From NCBI GenBank assembly GCA_020633435.1, contig JACKDP010000006.1:310001-374000 (forward strand): a stretch of 64,000 nt of DNA, given 5' to 3'. The stretch's first letter is position 1; each line of letters begins with the position of its first letter. Shown here piece by piece: positions 51,575 to 60,071 of the stretch. Under the pieces are notes generated by a model, which had not been told where the DNA came from, ran no database searches, and saw nothing but the letters and a program-made list of their open reading frames with translations. This DNA comes from Myxococcales bacterium (GTDB lineage: Bacteria; Myxococcota_A; Bradymonadia; UBA7976; UBA1532). Made by a program: the position numbers and the translations under genes.

Positions 51575-52515
51575 CGCGAAGCCTGCTCGTTCTTGGCCTG
51601 GCAGCCCTCGCGGGGTGCCTGCGCACGCCGGAGCTGCGCGACTGCGCCGAGTTCCCGGTGACCGAGAACCCCGACGCCTGCGGCAGCCCCTGCGACATCT
51701 ACTGCGACGTGCTGGTTGACGCCTGCCCCGACCAGGTCGGCGGCGAGGACAAGGCCCGCGCCTGTCGGTCGAGCTGCATCGAGATCGACGCGGGCGGCGA
51801 GTTCAACGCCGCGCGAGGCAACAACCTGCAGTGCCGCATCCGCGAGGCGGTGCTGGCCTGGGATGATCCCAGCCACTGCGCGTCGGCGGGCTTCTCGGGC
51901 GGCGACGTCTGCCAGAGCACCCAGTGCGATGAGTACTGCGGCCTCATGATCGCGAACTGCACCTCCATGTACCAGGACCTGGCGCAGTGCATGTCCACCT
52001 GCGCGCTCTTCCCCACCGGGGGCAGCGCGTCGTCGGGCAACAACGTCGAGTGCCGCGCCGCCGCCGCTCGGGACGCGGGCGAGAACGCGAGCCGCTGCGC
52101 CGCGGCCAGCCTGACCAGCGATGGCACCTGTGGCAGCGCCTGCGATGGCTACTGCACCCAGGTCATGGCCCACTGCTCGACGGATCCGGTGGTGTTCGAC
52201 AGCCTCGACACCTGCCTCTCCACCTGCGCGCTCATGCCGACGGGTCCCTTCGATGACTGGCGCAACGGCGGCGACTCGGTGCAGTGCCGCGCCTGGCACG
52301 CCAGCACCCCCGCCGAGCTGGATCCCGTCACGCACTGCGCCCACGCGTCGCTCTACAACGACGACCACTGCGGGGGCATCTGCTCGACGTGGTGCTTCGT
52401 CTGCGGCAGCCAGTTCGACAACGAGGAGGCCTGCATGGCCGAGTGCACCACCCTCGTCTCGGACGGCGCGCCGCTCTTCCCCGATCCCGCCGCCGCCCGG
52501 CAGTGCACCCCCTGA
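51568..52515 (+). CDS. Cys-rich lipoprotein, third gene of the kinase operon
   Basis: 315 residues, overlapping the previous gene by seven bases. Lipobox GLAALAGCLRT. The mature protein has about 36 Cys in four imperfect repeats of about 75 residues, each with CxxYC-like pairs (CDIYCDVLVDAC, CDEYCGLMIANC, CDGYCTQVMAHC, CSTWCFVCG) followed by CxxxC and a VQCR/VECR strand. All Cys are even-spaced as for disulfides. The domain is not recognised. It probably sits on the cell surface or in the periplasm, and may be a partner of the TPR/PEGA protein and the kinase tail. Confidence 0.75.
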   Translation: MVARSLLVLGLAALAGCLRTPELRDCAEFPVTENPDACGSPCDIYCDVLVDACPDQVGGEDKARACRSSCIEIDAGGEFNAARGNNLQCRIREAVLAWDDPSHCASAGFSGGDVCQSTQCDEYCGLMIANCTSMYQDLAQCMSTCALFPTGGSASSGNNVECRAAAARDAGENASRCAAASLTSDGTCGSACDGYCTQVMAHCSTDPVVFDSLDTCLSTCALMPTGPFDDWRNGGDSVQCRAWHASTPAELDPVTHCAHASLYNDDHCGGICSTWCFVCGSQFDNEEACMAECTTLVSDGAPLFPDPAAARQCTP

Positions 52516-52521
52516 CGGGGC

Positions 52522-54588
52522 TCAGGCCACCCGCCGCCGCGGCCCCGCCAGCAGCCGCAGCATCCGCAGCAGCACCGCCAGCGGGATGAGCAGCAGGGCC
52601 AGGAGCACGCCGCGCACCGCCCAGGCCCCCATCGGGCCCGCCCACTGGAAGAGGCCGACGAGCACGTCGCCGTAGAAGGCGTCGGCGTGATCGAGCAGCA
52701 GCCGGCGGGCTCGCGGATCCAGCAGCACCTCGGCCGGCAGCCGCTCCAGCAGCGCAACCGCCCGTTCTGCTTCGGCTTTCTGGCGGTCGCCGCCCTCGCC
52801 GAGCGTCGCCAGGTAGACGCGCAGGCCGGCCTCGCCGTGCCGCTGGGTCAGGGGCGCGAGGGCCCAGGCCTCGGTCAGGCGGCTCGCGCGCGCGGTCGCC
52901 GACCAGCGCCCGTTGGCCTCGGCGTGCCGGTACACCCGCCCCAGGGCCACGGCCAGCTCCGGATCCTGGCCCAGCCGGCGCAGGCGCTGCGCGCCCAGCG
53001 GCACCGCCAGATCGCCCAGCAGCTCCACCTGCCCCAGCGCCACCACGCCGGCCCGGGCGCCCGGATCCAGCAGCACGCTCAGGGCCTCGCGCGGCTCGAC
53101 GCCCGCCGCCAGGAGCGCCCGGGCGGCGCCCTCCTGCTCCACCAGCACCGTCAGCTCGGGCAGGCCGAGGCCCAGCGTGGTGCAGGCGAGGCCCAGGCGC
53201 GCGCAGACGACGACGCCGCGCGCCACCATGGGATCGGCGCCCGCCGGCACCTGCCGCGCGATGGCGCGCCAGTCCACGGCCGGGTCGGCGAGCAGGTCGA
53301 GCAGCACCGGCGCGCCGATGCGCTCGGCCTGCCGCAGCGGCTCGGCGCCCTCCTGCTGGTACAGCGTCACCAGCCCGTCGCCGAGGCGGCCGGCCAGGGC
53401 GGCGACGGTGGCGCGATCCGCGTGCAGGCTGATCTCCTCCAGCAGACCGAGCGGGTGGCGCGTCGTCATGGCGGGGCCAAACGTCCGCTGGATGCTCACG
53501 AGCCGCGCCAGGACGGCGTCCTGGTCGGCGCCGTCGGCCACCGCCTTCGTGATGAACGCCCGCGCGTCGGGGGACTCCAGGGCGGGGGCCGCGTCCACCA
53601 CCGCCTCGGAGCGGCGCATGGCCTCGTCCAGCCAGGCCGCCAGCTTCGTCTCGACGCGCCGGCGCACGTCCGCCCGGGGGCCGTCCTCGGCGTCGCGCCA
53701 GATGGCCGCCGGCGTCAGGCTCTGGCGCAGCGTCTCGGCCATCAGGTCCGACAGCTCGGTCTGGTAGCGATCCTTGATGGTCGCCAGGTCGATGATCGTG
53801 TCAGCCGCCGCCAGGATGGCGCCGAGCCCCGTCAGCGTGCCGGCCACCTTGCGCCCGATGCGGTGGCTGACGGCCCGGACGGCGCGCTCGGTGGCGTGCT
53901 TGCTCAGCCCGCCGCTGATGCGCGCGCCCAGGCGCAGGGCGAGGGGGGCCGCCATGAGCCCGGCGCGTGCTCCCCAGCGGGCCGTCCGGCCAGCGTCCAC
54001 CAGGGCCTCCGCGGCCGCGCCCTCGGCCAGCTCCAGGTCGGGCGCGGGCAGGACCGGCACCACGATGGCGGCCTCCCAGGCGGGGAACCGGCTCGCCACG
54101 ACCGCGTCGAACCGGCCCTGGATGGCGACCATGGCCTGGCCGACGGCCGTGGCGATGGCGCCGTCAAGGCCCCGGCGGACGCTCTCGAACTGGGCGTCCA
54201 GGGCCGCCACCATCGGGCCCTGGGCGCGGGCCATGAAGCGCTCCGCGACCGCCTGCAGGCCGTCGCCCCCGACGACGGTGCCCACCTCCGCCCAGAGCAG
54301 CGACAGCGCGCTGTCGGCGATGGGCAGGCGGCGGACCTCCGCGGCCGCGACGCGCCCGGCGTGGGTCAGCCGGCGGCGGCCGTCGCCCTCGAACCAGGCG
54401 TCCAGCTCCGCCTCGACGTGGTCGGCGTGGGTGGTGGCCAGCGGCTCGGCCCGCAGCGCCGAGAGGGCGTCGCGGGCGGCCGCCTGATCGCGGCGGAGGG
54501 CCGCCAGCAGGGCGGCGACGGGATCGTCGTCCGCCGCCGCGGGCGCGGCGGCGAGGAGCAGGGCGAGGGGAAGGAGTCGCAGCACCAT
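52522..54588 (-). CDS. Large exported helical protein with a C-terminal membrane helix
   Basis: 688 residues from ATG 54586-54588 (AGGAGG seven bases upstream). The signal peptide is cut after APAAADDD. The rest is mainly amphipathic helix, Ala- and Arg-rich, with a short hydrophobic stretch near ~250-275 (VAGTLTGLGAILAAADTII) and a clear membrane helix at ~655-680 (GVLLALLLIPLAVLLRMLRLL) ahead of GPRRRVA. No enzymatic motif is seen. The family is not recognised. It converges with the Cys-rich lipoprotein gene six bases away, and is divergent from the PfkB gene. Confidence 0.6.
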   Translation of the reverse strand: MVLRLLPLALLLAAAPAAADDDPVAALLAALRRDQAAARDALSALRAEPLATTHADHVEAELDAWFEGDGRRRLTHAGRVAAAEVRRLPIADSALSLLWAEVGTVVGGDGLQAVAERFMARAQGPMVAALDAQFESVRRGLDGAIATAVGQAMVAIQGRFDAVVASRFPAWEAAIVVPVLPAPDLELAEGAAAEALVDAGRTARWGARAGLMAAPLALRLGARISGGLSKHATERAVRAVSHRIGRKVAGTLTGLGAILAAADTIIDLATIKDRYQTELSDLMAETLRQSLTPAAIWRDAEDGPRADVRRRVETKLAAWLDEAMRRSEAVVDAAPALESPDARAFITKAVADGADQDAVLARLVSIQRTFGPAMTTRHPLGLLEEISLHADRATVAALAGRLGDGLVTLYQQEGAEPLRQAERIGAPVLLDLLADPAVDWRAIARQVPAGADPMVARGVVVCARLGLACTTLGLGLPELTVLVEQEGAARALLAAGVEPREALSVLLDPGARAGVVALGQVELLGDLAVPLGAQRLRRLGQDPELAVALGRVYRHAEANGRWSATARASRLTEAWALAPLTQRHGEAGLRVYLATLGEGGDRQKAEAERAVALLERLPAEVLLDPRARRLLLDHADAFYGDVLVGLFQWAGPMGAWAVRGVLLALLLIPLAVLLRMLRLLAGPRRRVA

Positions 54589-54716
54589 GGGCACCTCCTG
54601 GCTCGGGGAAGCGATGCGGGCTCGCCCCCCCAGGGTTCCAGCCGGCTCTCCAGACCGCCTGGCGCCTGCTTTCGTCACATCGGCCTCAAGAGGCTGGCCC
54701 ACGGCGCCGCGCTCGG

Positions 54717-54722
54717 TATGAT
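54717..54722 (+). promoter_or_regulatory. Putative -10 box of a leaderless promoter for the PfkB gene
   Basis: TATGAT ends five bases before the ATG at 54728, and no Shine-Dalgarno sequence is present. Transcription would begin at or within a base of the start codon. No good -35 is seen. Confidence 0.35.
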
Positions 54723-54727
54723 GCGCC

Positions 54728-55714
54728 ATGGATCCCACGCTCGATCTGCTCGTCGTCGGTGAGGCCTTCGTGGACTTCGTGCCCCTGCACCGGGGCCCCC
54801 TCCGCTCGGCGACGGGCCTGGAGGTCCACGGCGGCGGCGCGCCGGCCAACGTCGCGGTGGGCGCGGCCCGCCTCGGCGCGGCCACCGGCTTCCTCGGCGT
54901 CGTGGGCGACGACGAGTTCGGCTACCTCATCCGGCAGCGGTTCGAGCAGGAGGGCGTCGACGTCACCGGCCTGCGCATGGCGGCCGGCGAGCAGACGGGC
55001 CTCTGCTTCGTCACCCTCGATCCCAGCGGGGAGCGCAGCTTCCTGCACCGCGGCGGCAGCGCTCACGCCCTCTTCGATCTGCAGGACGTGGCCCCGGCCC
55101 GGGTGGTGCCGGCGCGGGCCATCTGCTTCTCCAGCGGCGTGATGCGCTCGACGGTGGGGGCCCAGGCCATCTACCGCCTGCTCGACGACTGGCGCGGCCT
55201 CATCACCGCGGATCCCGGCACTTTTCCGCGGAGCTGGGGCGATCCGCTGGCTGCCCGCGAGCGCCTGCTGCCGGCCCTGGGCCGCTGCCATGTGGTGAAG
55301 TGCTCCAGCGACGAGGTGATGTACCTCACCAACGAGGTCGACCCCCGCGCCGGGGCGCGGCGCCTGGTCGACGGGGGCGCGGAGCTGGCCATCGTCACCT
55401 GCGGCCCGCGGGGCGCCATCTGGGCCCGCGCCGACGACGAGGGGCTGGTGCCGACGCCCGATGTGGAGGTCGTCGACGCGACGGGCGCTGGCGACGCGTT
55501 CATGGCCGCGCTGCTCATGCGGCTGGCCCATGACCGCGCCCGGCCGGCGCTGCTGCCCGTCGAGACCCTGCACGCCCACCTGGCCTTCGCCTGCGCCATC
55601 GGCGCGGCCGCCTGCACCCGCCGCGGCGCGGTGGCCGGCGTGCCCCGGCTCGCGCTGCCCCGCGTGACGAGCCGTGATCGGACGACGGATTTCCGAGGGT
55701 CGGGGGCTCGCTAG
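54728..55714 (+). CDS. PfkB-family carbohydrate kinase (fructokinase-like)
   Basis: 328 residues. The N-terminal PfkB signature is HGGGAPANVAVGAARLG (~36-50). The C-terminal signature DATGAGDAFMAALL (250-263) contains the catalytic Asp256. An LFVTLDPSGERSF-like strand near 100 fits fructokinase and 2-keto-3-deoxygluconate kinase more than ribokinase. It phosphorylates a sugar with ATP; the substrate cannot be set from this reading. No transporter or sugar enzyme is next to it. It is cytoplasmic, and appears to be translated without a normal ribosome site. Confidence 0.85.
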   Translation: MDPTLDLLVVGEAFVDFVPLHRGPLRSATGLEVHGGGAPANVAVGAARLGAATGFLGVVGDDEFGYLIRQRFEQEGVDVTGLRMAAGEQTGLCFVTLDPSGERSFLHRGGSAHALFDLQDVAPARVVPARAICFSSGVMRSTVGAQAIYRLLDDWRGLITADPGTFPRSWGDPLAARERLLPALGRCHVVKCSSDEVMYLTNEVDPRAGARRLVDGGAELAIVTCGPRGAIWARADDEGLVPTPDVEVVDATGAGDAFMAALLMRLAHDRARPALLPVETLHAHLAFACAIGAAACTRRGAVAGVPRLALPRVTSRDRTTDFRGSGAR

Positions 55715-55789
55715 CCCGCGGAGCTCGCCGCGGGGCCACCCGGCACGCATGCTGCAGCCCCGGCCTCGACCCATCGCTGGAGCCCCGCC

Positions 55790-56761
55790 ATGCACCGCCT
55801 CTACCTGCTCGTCGGCGCCGCCGGCCTGACCGCCTGCATCGAAGACCACGCCCCCGCCACGGACGACGCCGGCGCTCCCGACGTGGGCGCCGACGCCTGG
55901 TCGCCCGGCGATCAGGACGCCTGGCCACCCCGCGACGCCACGCAGGACGCCGAGCAGAGCCGCGACGCGGGCCTGCCCCCGGACGCCCGTGTGCGCCGCG
56001 ACGCGGAGGTCGAGCCCGACCGGGGGATCGATCTCCCCGGCGACGCCGAGGTGCCCGTCGACGCCGCCTTGCCGGAGATCCCGCCCTACCAGTGCCCGCC
56101 CGAGGGGCGCTACGTCTTCGGCGTCGGCGCCTGCGCGTGGCGCTGGGACGATCAGCAGGTGGAGGACGGGCGCGTCGAGCTGATGATCGAAGAGGCCGTC
56201 ATGGCCGAGCCGCCGGCCGCCTGCCGGGCCTTCGACGTCGACACCCCCGTCCTCGCCATCGGTCGCTTGCCCGAGGGCCGCGTCCAGACGCTGCAGGGCA
56301 TCAGCGCCGACGGCCAGCGCTGGAGCGTCGCGATGGCGCTGCCGAGGGGCGTCCCCGTGCCCCTGGGCGGTGGGTTCTCCATCGAGATCAGCCGGCAGCC
56401 GAACCAGTTCTTCCAGCCGAGCGGGATCATCACCGTGCGCGACACCCGGGGCCTGCTGGCCTGGATCGCGGCCGGCGACAGCCGCTTCCCGGGCTTCGCC
56501 GCAGACGGCCTGAGCGTCCAGCGGGCCGACCCGGACTGCGAGTACGCGGAGCCCGACGAGGGCGCCTGCACGTACACCGGCTACCGCATCCGCGCCGAGG
56601 CCGGGGACGAGGGCCGCACCCTCCGGTTCGGGCAGTTCGGCGAGGTGGGCGACTTCACCGTCTTCCACGCCGGCCTCATGGCCATCATGGATCGCGGCGC
56701 ATGCAACGCGGGGCCGGAGCAGTACCAGCTCGGCGCGGTGCGCACCGAGCGTGGCGAGTGA
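55790..56761 (+). CDS. Lipoprotein with an Asp/Ala/Pro linker
   Basis: 323 residues. Lipobox VGAAGLTACIED (Cys16). A low-complexity Asp/Ala/Pro linker of about 80 residues (DAWPPRDATQDAEQ) follows, then one beta-rich domain from ~100 (YVFGVGACAWRWDDQQVEDG) with Cys pairs and a CxYTGYRIRAE strand. The family is not recognised. The stop overlaps the GTG start of the ferritin-like gene (GTGA), so they are coupled, though one is exported and the other is not. Confidence 0.65.
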   Translation: MHRLYLLVGAAGLTACIEDHAPATDDAGAPDVGADAWSPGDQDAWPPRDATQDAEQSRDAGLPPDARVRRDAEVEPDRGIDLPGDAEVPVDAALPEIPPYQCPPEGRYVFGVGACAWRWDDQQVEDGRVELMIEEAVMAEPPAACRAFDVDTPVLAIGRLPEGRVQTLQGISADGQRWSVAMALPRGVPVPLGGGFSIEISRQPNQFFQPSGIITVRDTRGLLAWIAAGDSRFPGFAADGLSVQRADPDCEYAEPDEGACTYTGYRIRAEAGDEGRTLRFGQFGEVGDFTVFHAGLMAIMDRGACNAGPEQYQLGAVRTERGE

Positions 56762-57522
56762 GCGTCTTCGCGGCGCAGCACGCGGAGCTGCGCGGAATCT
56801 CAATTGATTTCGGCCGCTTCGACGCCTCGGCCCATGACCCGGCGCTGCTCGTCCGCGCCCGGCGCGTCTGGCTTGAGCGCCTGCACTCCGAGTTCCGGTC
56901 CCTGCAGATCGTCACGCGCTTCCTCGCCGAGCTCACGGCGGCGGGTGAGCCCGTCGAGATCTACGCGGGCGCCGTCGACCTCATCCGGGACGAGGCGCGC
57001 CACGTGGGCCTCTGCCACGACCTCTGCGGCGCGCTGGGCGTGACGCCGACGCTGCCCGACCCCCCGGCGCTGGTCGATCCCCCCGAGTTCCTGGCGGCCC
57101 CGGCGCCCCAGCGGGCGCTGGCCACGGCGCTGACGATGCTGCTCATCAACGAGACGCTGTCGGTCGCGTGGCTCACCGACCTGGCCGAGCGCTGCGCGGA
57201 CCCGGTCGTCGGCGCCGTCCTGCGGGCGACCGTGGAGGACGAGGCCGGCCACGACGCGTATGGCTTCACCTACGTCCAGCGGGCCCTGGCCCGCTTCGAT
57301 CCGCGGCTGCGGCCCCGGTGGCGGGCCCTGGCGCACGGCACGCTGGCGCGCCACCAGGCCTGGGCGGACGGGGTGCTGGCGGGCGGGTCGGCGACCGCGC
57401 TGCCGGACGAGCCGGCCCTCGCCGACCTCGGCCTCTTCAGCCCGACGCGGCAGGCGCTCCTCTACCGGCGCACCTGGGCCGAGGTCCTGGGCCCGCGCCT
57501 CGCCGAGCTGGGGCTCCTGTAG
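56758..57522 (+). CDS. Ferritin-like di-iron protein
   Basis: 254 residues from GTG 56758 in a GTGA overlap. It is all helical. Candidate iron ligands fall in a ferritin-like order: Glu in RLHSEFRSL (~45), DEARH (~80-84), NETLS (~130) and DEAGH (~162-166), that is, two ExxH motifs each preceded by a lone Glu. This is the pattern of rubrerythrin/ferritin-like and di-iron oxidase families. The C-terminal helix has an Arg-rich LLYRRTW. No signal peptide; probably cytoplasmic. The substrate or iron-storage role is undetermined. It converges with the next gene 18 bases away. Confidence 0.65.
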   Translation: MSVFAAQHAELRGISIDFGRFDASAHDPALLVRARRVWLERLHSEFRSLQIVTRFLAELTAAGEPVEIYAGAVDLIRDEARHVGLCHDLCGALGVTPTLPDPPALVDPPEFLAAPAPQRALATALTMLLINETLSVAWLTDLAERCADPVVGAVLRATVEDEAGHDAYGFTYVQRALARFDPRLRPRWRALAHGTLARHQAWADGVLAGGSATALPDEPALADLGLFSPTRQALLYRRTWAEVLGPRLAELGLL

Positions 57523-57540
57523 GCCGCTGGGCGAGGGCGC

Positions 57541-58656
57541 CTACCGGGTGCAGCGGCAGATCTGGTCGGCCTCGCGGTGATCGCAGGCGTGGCGGTTGTC
57601 GGGCAGGCAGCCGTCGTCCTCGTCGTCCCACGCCAGCAGGCAGCGGCCGCCGGCGGCGGCGCAGATGTCGTCGCAGGTGCCGCGCTGGTCGATGTAGAAC
57701 TCGCACCACGCCGTCCCGTCGGCGTCCACCCCCGTCGAGCAGAGCTCGTCCATCGGGTAGCGGTCGCAGCCACCCATCGCCGGCGGGGGATCGTCGGCGG
57801 GCGGGTCGGCCGGCGGATCCGCAGGCGGATCAGGCATGGGCGGGCCCGGATCGGCGTCCTGGCAGGCGGCGTCGTTGGCCCCGCAGCGATCGTCCCGACA
57901 CCCCGAGACGGCCTGGGCGGCCGCCACCGGGCCGCTGAACGGGCCACCCGCCGCCTCGATCTCGGCGCCGCAGCTCCCCAGGCAGTCGATGCCCGAGCAG
58001 CCCGTGCGGCGGGCGCAGTCGACGACAGCTTCGCACCGGGCGTCGGCGAAGCAGGCGTCCAGCTCGGCGGCGCAGAGGCGGCAGGCGCAGACGTCGCAGG
58101 CCGCGCCCGCGTCCGCGCACTCGTCCGGCGGGGGCGGCTCGGCGGGCGGCGGCGGGTCGGCGGGCGGGGGCGGCTCGGCGGGCGGCTCGGCCGGCGGATC
58201 CGCGGGCGCGGCGTCCTCGCACGCGGCCGGATCGGCCCCGCAGCGGTCGTCGCGGCACGTCGAGACGGCCTGGGCCTGGGCCACGGCCGGCCCGAACGCC
58301 CCCCCGGCCGCCTCGATCTCGTCGCCGCAGCTCCCCAGGCAGTCCACGCCGCTGCAGCCCGTCCGGCGGGCGCAGTCGACGACGGCCTGGCAGAACGGAT
58401 CGGCGAAGCAGGTGGCCAGCTCGTCCGCGCACAGGCGACAGGCGCAGACGTCGCACGGGCCCCCCGCGTCGGCGCAGGCATCCTCGGCCGGGGCCATGGG
58501 GGGCGGATCGGCGGGCGGCGGCGCGGGCGGGACGGTGGCGTCCCACGCCGGCTCCCCCGCCACGGGCGGGGGCGCGGCGTCCGGCTCTGCGGGGATGGGC
58601 GCCTCGGCGCAGGCGGAGAGGACGAGGACCCCGAGGGGCAGCGCGCGGCGGAGCAT
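57541..58656 (-). CDS. Cys-rich lipoprotein with two near-identical repeats
   Basis: 371 residues. Lipobox LVLSACAEA. Two repeats of about 75 residues (~57-130 and ~175-255) are very similar: CDVCACRLCA, CFADxxCxAVVDCARRTGC, CLGSCGxEIEAAGG. They are separated by Pro/Ala/Glu linkers. A third, different Cys-rich region (~285-371; CDRYPMDELC, CEFYIDQRGTCDDIC, CLPDNRHAC) ends in ICRCTR. The Cys are even-spaced for disulfides. The family is not recognised. The RBS is AGGAGG, seven bases before the start. Confidence 0.75.
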   Translation of the reverse strand: MLRRALPLGVLVLSACAEAPIPAEPDAAPPPVAGEPAWDATVPPAPPPADPPPMAPAEDACADAGGPCDVCACRLCADELATCFADPFCQAVVDCARRTGCSGVDCLGSCGDEIEAAGGAFGPAVAQAQAVSTCRDDRCGADPAACEDAAPADPPAEPPAEPPPPADPPPPAEPPPPDECADAGAACDVCACRLCAAELDACFADARCEAVVDCARRTGCSGIDCLGSCGAEIEAAGGPFSGPVAAAQAVSGCRDDRCGANDAACQDADPGPPMPDPPADPPADPPADDPPPAMGGCDRYPMDELCSTGVDADGTAWCEFYIDQRGTCDDICAAAGGRCLLAWDDEDDGCLPDNRHACDHREADQICRCTR

Positions 58657-58758
58657 GGCACCTCCTGGAGAGCTGCCGGGGACGCAGCAAGGACGGGGCC
58701 AGCGGCCGGGGCGGCCAGCGGCGCGGCGCCGGGGTCTGGCGGGTGAGGCGCGGTGGTC

Positions 58759-59211
58759 TCAGGTGGGGTCGCGGCGCCAGTCGTCCACGCGCCCCTGGCA
58801 GCCGGGGCTGCCGCAGGCACAGTCGAACGACCAGCGCGGGTCCCACGGCGGGAGCGGCTCGTCGAAGGTGGCGTGGTTGTAGGCGATGGTGAGCTCGGCC
58901 CCGGCGGGGACGGGCCGGGCGGTCACCACCGTGAGCAGGTCGTCCACCGTGCAGTTGGGGTCGCACGCGTGGTTGACGTAGCGGGCGGAGCTCAGCGGCA
59001 CCAGCCAGGTGTCCGGTGCGATGAGGATCGCGTAGCGCACCTCCACCTCGGGCACCCGGTCGAACGGGCCGACGACGGGGCCTTCGTACCGGGCGACGGG
59101 CTGCCCGGGGGGCAGGTCGCCGTCGGCGATGAGGCCGAGGCCGCCGGGAGTGGTGGTGAGGAGCGCGGGCCAGTGAGGGACGGGGCGTATGGGCGGAGCG
59201 ACGGGCTCCAT
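58759..59211 (-). CDS. SET-domain protein (putative lysine methyltransferase)
   Basis: 150 residues. The SET core is present: GLGLIADGDLPPGQPVARYEG (N-terminal strand), SARYVNHACDPNC (the NHxCxPN motif that binds S-adenosyl-methionine), and GAELTIAYN with its catalytic Tyr. It ends in a post-SET-like zinc cluster, CACGSPGCQG. The protein is short but complete, and lacks extra domains. In bacteria SET proteins methylate ribosomal, DNA-associated or host proteins; the target here is unknown. There is no signal peptide. It sits alone on the minus strand, with a 99-bp gap to the next gene. Confidence 0.85.
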   Translation of the reverse strand: MEPVAPPIRPVPHWPALLTTTPGGLGLIADGDLPPGQPVARYEGPVVGPFDRVPEVEVRYAILIAPDTWLVPLSSARYVNHACDPNCTVDDLLTVVTARPVPAGAELTIAYNHATFDEPLPPWDPRWSFDCACGSPGCQGRVDDWRRDPT

Positions 59212-59310
59212 GGGGGGTTCTCCGGTCGAGATGCCGGGATTCTCAGCGCCGCCCGTCGCTGCGTCCAGTGGTCGCGCAAGCCCATGAAACCCTGGGGTAT
59301 TCCGCCGTGG

Positions 59311-60057
59311 TCAGTGCGTCCCGCTCAGCCGCCGGCAGCCCACGGCGATGGTCTCGACCTCATGGCGGTAGAGCTCGCCGCCGACGGTGCCCATGGGGTT
59401 GACGAGCACCGAGACGAACCGGCGCGACGCCAGCAGCGGGAAGAGCTCGATGCCCGGGACGACGGCGGCGGGCAGGCCGCGGGGATCGAAGCGCAGCAGC
59501 GTGTCCCAGTCGGTGAAGACCGCCGCCACCGGCTCGCCGTGCAGGTCGCCCGCCGGGCGCAGGGCCAGGTCGGGGCCGGTGGCGGGCTGGGCCAGGGTCA
59601 CGAGCAGGCGGGCGCGCACCAGGCCGTGGTAGAGGCGGTTGCGCGAGGCGGTGTCCCGGTCCCGGCCCGCGACGCGCATCCGGTCGAGCAGGGCGGCGTT
59701 CTCCAGCCGCGGCGCGTGGCCGAGCTGCAGGTCCAGGTCGCCCGGGCCGAAGAGGCGGTCACGCAGGCCGAGGGCCTCCGCGGCCAGCCGGTCGACGTCG
59801 GCGGCCGCCCGCTCCGCCACCCACGGATCGGCGGCCGAGCGACGGCGAAAGCCCGCGTCGAGCAGCGCCTGCTGGTGCTCGGCGGCCAGATCGTCGCCGG
59901 GGAGCAGCCGGCCGGCCGCCACCTGGACGGTGGCCTTGGCGCTCTGGGGCGCCGCCGTCACGAGGACCCAGCCCGTCGCGCTGGAGAGGAGCAGGCGGTT
60001 GGCGGCGCCGCCCTCCTGCTGGAGGCGGGCGAGGGCGGCGGCGATGGCGTCCAGCAT
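59311..60057 (-). CDS. SseB-N-domain protein in the amine-oxidation operon
   Basis: 248 residues from ATG 60055-60057. Residues ~1-75 read like a small TY-chap/CesT-type fold (GWVLVTAAPQSAKATVQV, LLPGDDLAAEHQQALL). Residues ~165-248 match the SseB N-terminal domain: PVAAVFTDWDTLLRFDPRG, LLASRRFVSVLVNPMG, GELYRHEVETIA. SseB-N domains are common in bacterial small accessory proteins of uncertain role. It is the last gene of the minus-strand operon, 14 bp after the aldehyde dehydrogenase gene. No signal peptide. Confidence 0.6.
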   Translation of the reverse strand: MLDAIAAALARLQQEGGAANRLLLSSATGWVLVTAAPQSAKATVQVAAGRLLPGDDLAAEHQQALLDAGFRRRSAADPWVAERAAADVDRLAAEALGLRDRLFGPGDLDLQLGHAPRLENAALLDRMRVAGRDRDTASRNRLYHGLVRARLLVTLAQPATGPDLALRPAGDLHGEPVAAVFTDWDTLLRFDPRGLPAAVVPGIELFPLLASRRFVSVLVNPMGTVGGELYRHEVETIAVGCRRLSGTH

Positions 60058-60071
60058 GGCGCCTCCGGGGG

